A stretch of DNA of 64,000 nt from Granulosicoccus sp964594905. Lineage in GTDB: Bacteria; Pseudomonadota; Gammaproteobacteria; Granulosicoccales; Granulosicoccaceae. Where the stretch lies: contig CAZQOI010000001.1 in NCBI GenBank assembly GCA_964594905.1, positions 62,001 to 126,000 of the forward strand, read 5' to 3'. Under the pieces are notes generated by a model. That model was not told the origin of the DNA and did no database searches. It was given only the letters and a program-made list of their open reading frames with translations. Positions 60,601 to 64,000 of the stretch are shown here, piece by piece. Every line of letters begins with the position of its first letter. Position 1 is the first letter of the stretch. Both the position numbers and the translations under genes were made by a program.

Positions 60601-63289
60601 CCGTACGTGTAATTGCTCTAAGCGTACCCTTATTTATTCCATCTTCGTAGTAGTGGTATCGAAGCGTTTGACCATCGGGCAGTGTTTTCTGGTCAAGCTT
60701 TCCCGATACCGTGTAAGCGTATGTTGTCGTAAAAGCCTTGTCGTCGATTTCTCGGGTGTGTTCGGTCAGTTGTCCATCCTTGTCGTAGCTGTATCGTTCA
60801 GCGCCTTCCGGGTAGTCGATTGTTGTCAGCAAACCGTTGGCTTCGCTATAGTCATACGACGTGATGCCGTCATTGTTCTGTTGCCAAATCAATCGTGACG
60901 CAGCATCCCAGCGATATTGAGTCTCACTACGATCAGCGGCAATTTTCTGAACCCGATTGCCTGCCGAGTCATAGGTGTAACGAACCAACCCGGTATCAGG
61001 GCTATGGTGGATAACGATTCGCCCGAAATCATCCTTGAGATAGCGCGTGGTATTTAAGCGAGCATCGGTTCGTCCGGTATCTTGCCCCTTGTTGTCGTAG
61101 TGAGCTTGAACGCGCGTGCCAAACGAGTCCTCGATACTCAGCAATTCACCGAATACCCCGTAGCTCAGGTTTTGTGTGGTGGACGAATGTTGAATGGTCT
61201 GCGGTCGACCGTTCTCGTCGAGCTCGAAGGTTGCCGTCTGATCAAACAGCTCGCCAGATGTTGGATTGGCTTGAGATGTTGTTTCAGACTGTAAGCGTCC
61301 AGCAGCATCGTAGACGATCTGCAGGGATCGAAAGATATCGCCATTCATGGCGAAGTCGGTTTTGTTTATCAGTCGGCTCTCCGAATCTCGAAGCAGACTG
61401 GTAATACGACCTAGATCATCTTCTACCTCGGCAAGTCGCCCCGCCGAATCGTATCGTAGGCTTGAGGTTTTCCCATCGGGCGTGGTCAGGCTGACAAGTT
61501 TTCCCTCGGCGTTATATTGATACTGGATTTCCCGGCCGCGACTGGCGATGCGGAGAATATTGCCGTCGTTGTCATAAGCGATACGTAAAGGGCTTTCGGT
61601 ACCGGTTTGAAAAACAGTGGCTTGACCACGTTCGTTAAATTCAGACAGTGATGTGGTGATTCCCGATGGGCGAGTCACGCTCTGCAATCTGTGCAAGGCA
61701 TCGTGTGAGAATCGTGTGACGTCATCAACATCGGTTCTTGGGCCATCGATAGCAAGCAGTCTTCCATCTTCATACTCGAAAGTCGTTGTTCGTTCGATGG
61801 CATCAAATTCTGAAGCATTCAGATCGAGCGGTGAAAATCCGCGCTCGGTTACTGACGTTGGTGCTCCGTCCGCGTTGTAAGTAAATTCGGTGATATGTTC
61901 GCCTGCGGGGTTGACACTCGGCCGTGCTATCAGTGTTGGTTGCGCGCTGTCTTGATCATAGGCGTATCGGTTTGCAATTCTTGCGACGCCGGTAGCTGTG
62001 CGCTGTGTTTTGGAGATAATGCGTCTCGCATCATCATATTCGTAGTCAATCCTTGCGGAGCTTTGATTTATAACACTGACAAGATCGAATCGATCGTTGT
62101 ATTCGTAGCGCATCCCTGTCACCGGGCAGGTCGCGCATCCGGGTCCTTCGCTTGATAGGAGAAGTGTCTCGTCTTGGCTCAACAAAGCCTGCCACGTATA
62201 GGTGCTGACCTCTCCAAGACTATTGGTCACTCTTGTGGTGCCGATATCTTGTTCATCAACGGGAACGTCGTAGTCGATTGTTATCCGCTCCACACCATCT
62301 GCATGTTCTGAACTGATAGCCCGTCCATCAGCGTTATAGCTCCAGGTAGCAAAGCGATGGCGATTTCGATCTGTTATCCCAGTCAGGTGATTCGGGTAGG
62401 CGTCGTCTTCGTAGTGAAATTGCTTCTCTGTGCCATCGGTATAGCGGACGCGACTGAGATTCAATTGGCTGTCATAGTCGTACTCCAGAGCGCTTCCATC
62501 AGGCAGTATCAGACGAGCAAGATGACCGGGCGATTCCTGAAACTGCGATTGCTCGTAATGCGTTAGACCGCCATGGCCGTTTGTGTATTCAAAGCGCAGT
62601 ACTCGGTTAGCATGATCGGTAATGCTGATGACACGTTTGTGTCGATAGTGAAGTGTTAGGAACTCATGACCTGGAAAATCAATCTTGATCAAGTAAGAGC
62701 CGTGGAATGTCAGACGGCGCCCATCGGGCATTACCCAAAGATAGCGTTCGCCTTGCTCGACGATATAACCATCTGAAGGTCTTGCTCCGTGAAAGGTTAT
62801 CGCACTTGAATTGGCGGTATCCCGTGTTTGAAATTGCAGTAAGCGGCCATCCCCCTGAACAATCTCGTAGCCAGATACTTGTCCGCTATCAGAGTTTATG
62901 ATGCGTTTAAGGTTAGCTGAAAAGGTCGTTGTCCAACCACGACCAAAACCGAAATTAAAATCTGTGTTGCGACTGTTGTAGTGTCGATGAAATGAAAGCC
63001 TGGAATTAGCGAGCTTAAAATCAGTTTCACGTTGGTATTTGTTACCGGTGATAAGACTGATTGGGTTTCCGATACTCGTATTTGGTCTTGCTCGTACCAC
63101 AGTTGTGGTTGCATCAGGTTCTGCTTGGCCTGAGCAGTTGTTATCGGCACCTAAGGTACAGGCAGATGCTGTGTGCATCACGCCCATGCTCATCAAACTC
63201 AGTAAAATCAAAATGATATATCTGACAAACGATGCGCTTTGAGCTTGCACGGCTTGGATCAGAGAATATATTGTCGAACTACCTGGCAT
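57617..63289 (-). CDS. Sec-exported RHS/YD-repeat protein with RNase A-like C-terminal toxin domain
   Basis: 1890 residues. A hydrophobic signal (YIILILLSLMSMGVMHTASA) ends before Cys44 and is not joined to PAAR or VgrG. Residues ~70-1225 are a DUF6531-type start plus many YD repeats (YDSAGRL, YDNAGNRLQ, YDDARRI) forming the RHS cage. The core closes with YNLYNYLRDYDPATGRY in the local form LYNYLRDYDPATGRYLTSDP, then IGLQGGMNTYAYADN. The next ~535 residues are unfamiliar and include two hydrophobic Ala-rich helices (near 1590-1640). The final ~130 residues begin SHTLDRHGPDVSDEALIRRA, continue SSRFDSPHQLETAL, and end KVVTMFPSP, matching the pattern of RNase A-type CdiA-CT toxins. The 5' part is GC-normal; the 3' part resembles its AT-rich neighbours. 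Confidence 0.85.
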   Translation of the reverse strand: MPGSSTIYSLIQAVQAQSASFVRYIILILLSLMSMGVMHTASACTLGADNNCSGQAEPDATTTVVRARPNTSIGNPISLITGNKYQRETDFKLANSRLSFHRHYNSRNTDFNFGFGRGWTTTFSANLKRIINSDSGQVSGYEIVQGDGRLLQFQTRDTANSSAITFHGARPSDGYIVEQGERYLWVMPDGRRLTFHGSYLIKIDFPGHEFLTLHYRHKRVISITDHANRVLRFEYTNGHGGLTHYEQSQFQESPGHLARLILPDGSALEYDYDSQLNLSRVRYTDGTEKQFHYEDDAYPNHLTGITDRNRHRFATWSYNADGRAISSEHADGVERITIDYDVPVDEQDIGTTRVTNSLGEVSTYTWQALLSQDETLLLSSEGPGCATCPVTGMRYEYNDRFDLVSVINQSSARIDYEYDDARRIISKTQRTATGVARIANRYAYDQDSAQPTLIARPSVNPAGEHITEFTYNADGAPTSVTERGFSPLDLNASEFDAIERTTTFEYEDGRLLAIDGPRTDVDDVTRFSHDALHRLQSVTRPSGITTSLSEFNERGQATVFQTGTESPLRIAYDNDGNILRIASRGREIQYQYNAEGKLVSLTTPDGKTSSLRYDSAGRLAEVEDDLGRITSLLRDSESRLINKTDFAMNGDIFRSLQIVYDAAGRLQSETTSQANPTSGELFDQTATFELDENGRPQTIQHSSTTQNLSYGVFGELLSIEDSFGTRVQAHYDNKGQDTGRTDARLNTTRYLKDDFGRIVIHHSPDTGLVRYTYDSAGNRVQKIAADRSETQYRWDAASRLIWQQNNDGITSYDYSEANGLLTTIDYPEGAERYSYDKDGQLTEHTREIDDKAFTTTYAYTVSGKLDQKTLPDGQTLRYHYYEDGINKGTLRAITRTALFGLRQETLLAEIDIDSRDGSSGYLSHNGIRTERRFSPDGRVTDINIDPALKLSYRYDNYGRIVGINENSIEQQFSYDRGRLASVSSPSGDYQYSYDNAGNRLQSRSSHGNEVNSTEFHYPLPGDGNRLLLSTDHNSGISAEQQFNEAGSPEVTISGLRYEYNAEQRPLRVFSDDTLVAEYTYNSFGQRIRKVSYDQGQRRVTYFLYDGHTLTAEIDGETDVMRQSVFLNHQPVVQLDNGTPYAIHGDHLGTPRLITNDDQSIVWKADYSPTGAASLDVAEISFNHRRPGQYHDTETGTLYNYLRDYDPATGRYLTSDPIGLQGGMNTYAYADNDLLGSADVLGLDVISGSALMGQQSRAGSLNPSSLNSNTGFGVSNPSDVSVPNPADNDAIENEQLVQQFNVVVFDDCSDVIGDAIDIEGTGTALLIRQNLTNINYHVSHDPEGVLDYEININTYHDGFSNTQIELSGEQIVELHEGTSQFPTSRDHLFILTIAEGTTCEEIANTVRRTVGNLLTESDLNALYASLPLDDNCTMTSAALLDLTPLFEEMLVRFQTNMMTDQRVVDANLAFIDATYALEQHLLLHGENPCAYLPGLDTYDQGPCDERRALEAEVTRSYQVLLDTVGNVHEEMVGAGNLPPYAVQQIANDAVNQNFYFLAQVSQVLLVGAAIEAVAARLLSAAVMSTPIGRALAARISQAGAATGVAISTLAGRVAAAASVRINAALMLRYRNYQSFADLDYVAVRRLQLRLGNDGLQRIDNQLTSLQSNGVRLTNSGDDIVLTGSNGARVGVVRNGQVLPDNFVRTQRDQNGNIILRDGEIAQGQPYNGYQLVSYRENGQEVLGYRRVPSTDGIDNQFVDRLTSHPNSHTLDRHGPDVSDEALIRRANERIAPDGSISPGNNPPHMSSRFDSPHQLETALRNTAPDTDAFLNGIPNPNNPNRMTVTHQLPPGITYGSGVPRGGSNLVPLTSVTVRYERINGVWKVVTMFPSP

Positions 63290-63535
63290 CCCTGTTTGGT
63301 TTTGGTGGCACGTCCTTGTGACGCCAAGTGAGATTACGGGACTCGGCTGAGTGTTGCTAGTGGTTGTGAGTTAATGGATGAACCGTGTCTCAATCAAAAT
63401 TGAGCTCAGTTTCTATACCCTTAAAACTTACTACCTCGTCGCACAAAAGTAGTGACGGGGTCGAGGCGTGTGCAATGACTAACGAGATTCACAGTTTTAA
63501 AGCACGTCGAGTTAGCTACTGAAAAGTAACTCGTG
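63290..63535. other. Non-coding gap upstream of the RHS gene
   Basis: 246 bases between the RHS start (leftward) and the end of the EamA-type gene. It should carry the RHS promoter. No reading frame, repeat or hairpin stood out. Confidence 0.4.
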
Positions 63536-64000
63536 TCAGAGAATATTTGACTTAGGTGCTACGTCTTTGTTTACTCTGTTGGCTAGCTGCTCGCGGTAAG
63601 CTACGTAGAGTCCACTGCCAATAACGAATGTTGCACCGAGTAGCGTTGTTGTCCCTGGCATATGGTGCCAGACAATAAGATCAAACATGATAGCCCAGAG
63701 CAAAGCAGTGTATTCAAACGGTGCGATAAACGAGGCTTCACCGTGTGCGAATGCGCTGGTCATCGCAAAATGTCCGCAGCCGGCTAGCACCGTTGCTAGC
63801 AATAGGATGGTGATTTGGGCTGTGTCTAATGGCACCCAAAACCAGGGTAGAAAAATAAGAGCGAGAATGCCTACGCCAAGGTTGTAGCTGATAACCAATG
63901 AAGGTGTCGATTCGGTGCTCGATAGGTAGCGTCCACTGACAAACAGTACTGCATAACTGCTACTTGATAACAGCACAAGTGCGTACCCAATCCATTGCCC
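63536..64000 (-). CDS. EamA/DMT-family transporter (partial, 5' end outside window)
   Basis: The last ~154 codons are present and the frame is open to the window edge. It shows four or five hydrophobic helices (VISYNLGVGILALIFLPWFW, ITILLLATVLAGCGHFAMT, LLGATFVIGSGLYVAYRE) with the FIAPFEYTALLWAIMFDLIVW segment of the EamA/RhaT drug-metabolite transporter superfamily. Only the second EamA half is visible; a full protein of about 290-300 residues would extend left of the coding start beyond position 64000. Substrate unknown. Confidence 0.85.
   Translation of the reverse strand, partial: GQWIGYALVLLSSSSYAVLFVSGRYLSSTESTPSLVISYNLGVGILALIFLPWFWVPLDTAQITILLLATVLAGCGHFAMTSAFAHGEASFIAPFEYTALLWAIMFDLIVWHHMPGTTTLLGATFVIGSGLYVAYREQLANRVNKDVAPKSNIL

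Noticed and set aside
1..64000. CRISPR arrays, tRNA/rRNA genes, insertion sequences, prophage genes
   Set aside because: None was recognised by reading; no regular spaced repeats, cloverleafs or transposase motifs were found.

Overview
The window reads as chromosome from an aerobic, probably marine, gammaproteobacterium-like organism. This rests on the hrcA-grpE-dnaK-dnaJ order, the IspG isoprenoid enzyme, heme A synthase (implying an aa3-type oxidase), Tat-exported molybdoenzymes, Gram-negative lipoproteins and an outer-membrane barrel, and ordinary use of ATG/GTG/TTG starts. No rRNA, tRNA, CRISPR array, phage or insertion sequence was recognised. Species cannot be named from sequence reading alone.

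Layout. 1-4.5 kb: tail of an NtrC-type response regulator, its membrane histidine kinase and a large HD-domain protein. 4.5-15.6 kb: a complete formate dehydrogenase locus. An excisionase-type/PBP-like regulator and fdhD point left. DUF3305, DUF3306, a polyferredoxin, a TorD-like chaperone, a small Tat protein and fdhA-fdhB-fdhC point right. An identical 14-mer lies in both candidate promoter regions, and two palindromes precede the structural genes. 15.6-23 kb: two unknown/ankyrin genes face a five-gene leftward run: GlcNAc kinase, nagA, a DUF3047 protein, a Rieske-like Tat protein and a cyclic-nucleotide/patatin lipase. 23-29 kb: heme A synthase, a ComEA-like HhH protein, apt, DUF2959 and DUF2288 proteins, a decayed sulfatase-YHYH gene and a GST. 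29-38.9 kb: an ABC exporter pair, DUF547 and GT2 proteins, a DM13 lipoprotein, an outer-membrane barrel, a GT-C-type membrane protein and two unknowns.

39-46.1 kb: mutA-mutB-meaB (methylmalonyl-CoA mutase and its GTPase), a stand-alone MnmC-type oxidase and ispG, all leftward. 46.2-51.5 kb: the heat-shock genes hrcA, grpE, dnaK and dnaJ, rightward, followed by a phytanoyl-CoA dioxygenase-like gene.

52.8-63.3 kb is the accessory region and the most unusual part. A Sec-exported 1890-residue RHS/YD-repeat protein has a C-terminal domain resembling RNase A-type contact-inhibition toxins. Downstream on the same strand lie two paralogous ~220-residue proteins, probably immunity-type. Two larger proteins follow that share a ~190-residue domain present three times, which I do not recognise. 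The small genes here are visibly AT-rich compared with the flanks. The window ends inside an EamA transporter gene.

Together the genes describe respiratory formate oxidation, propionyl/methylmalonyl-CoA metabolism, amino-sugar recycling, stress chaperones and one candidate interbacterial competition locus.
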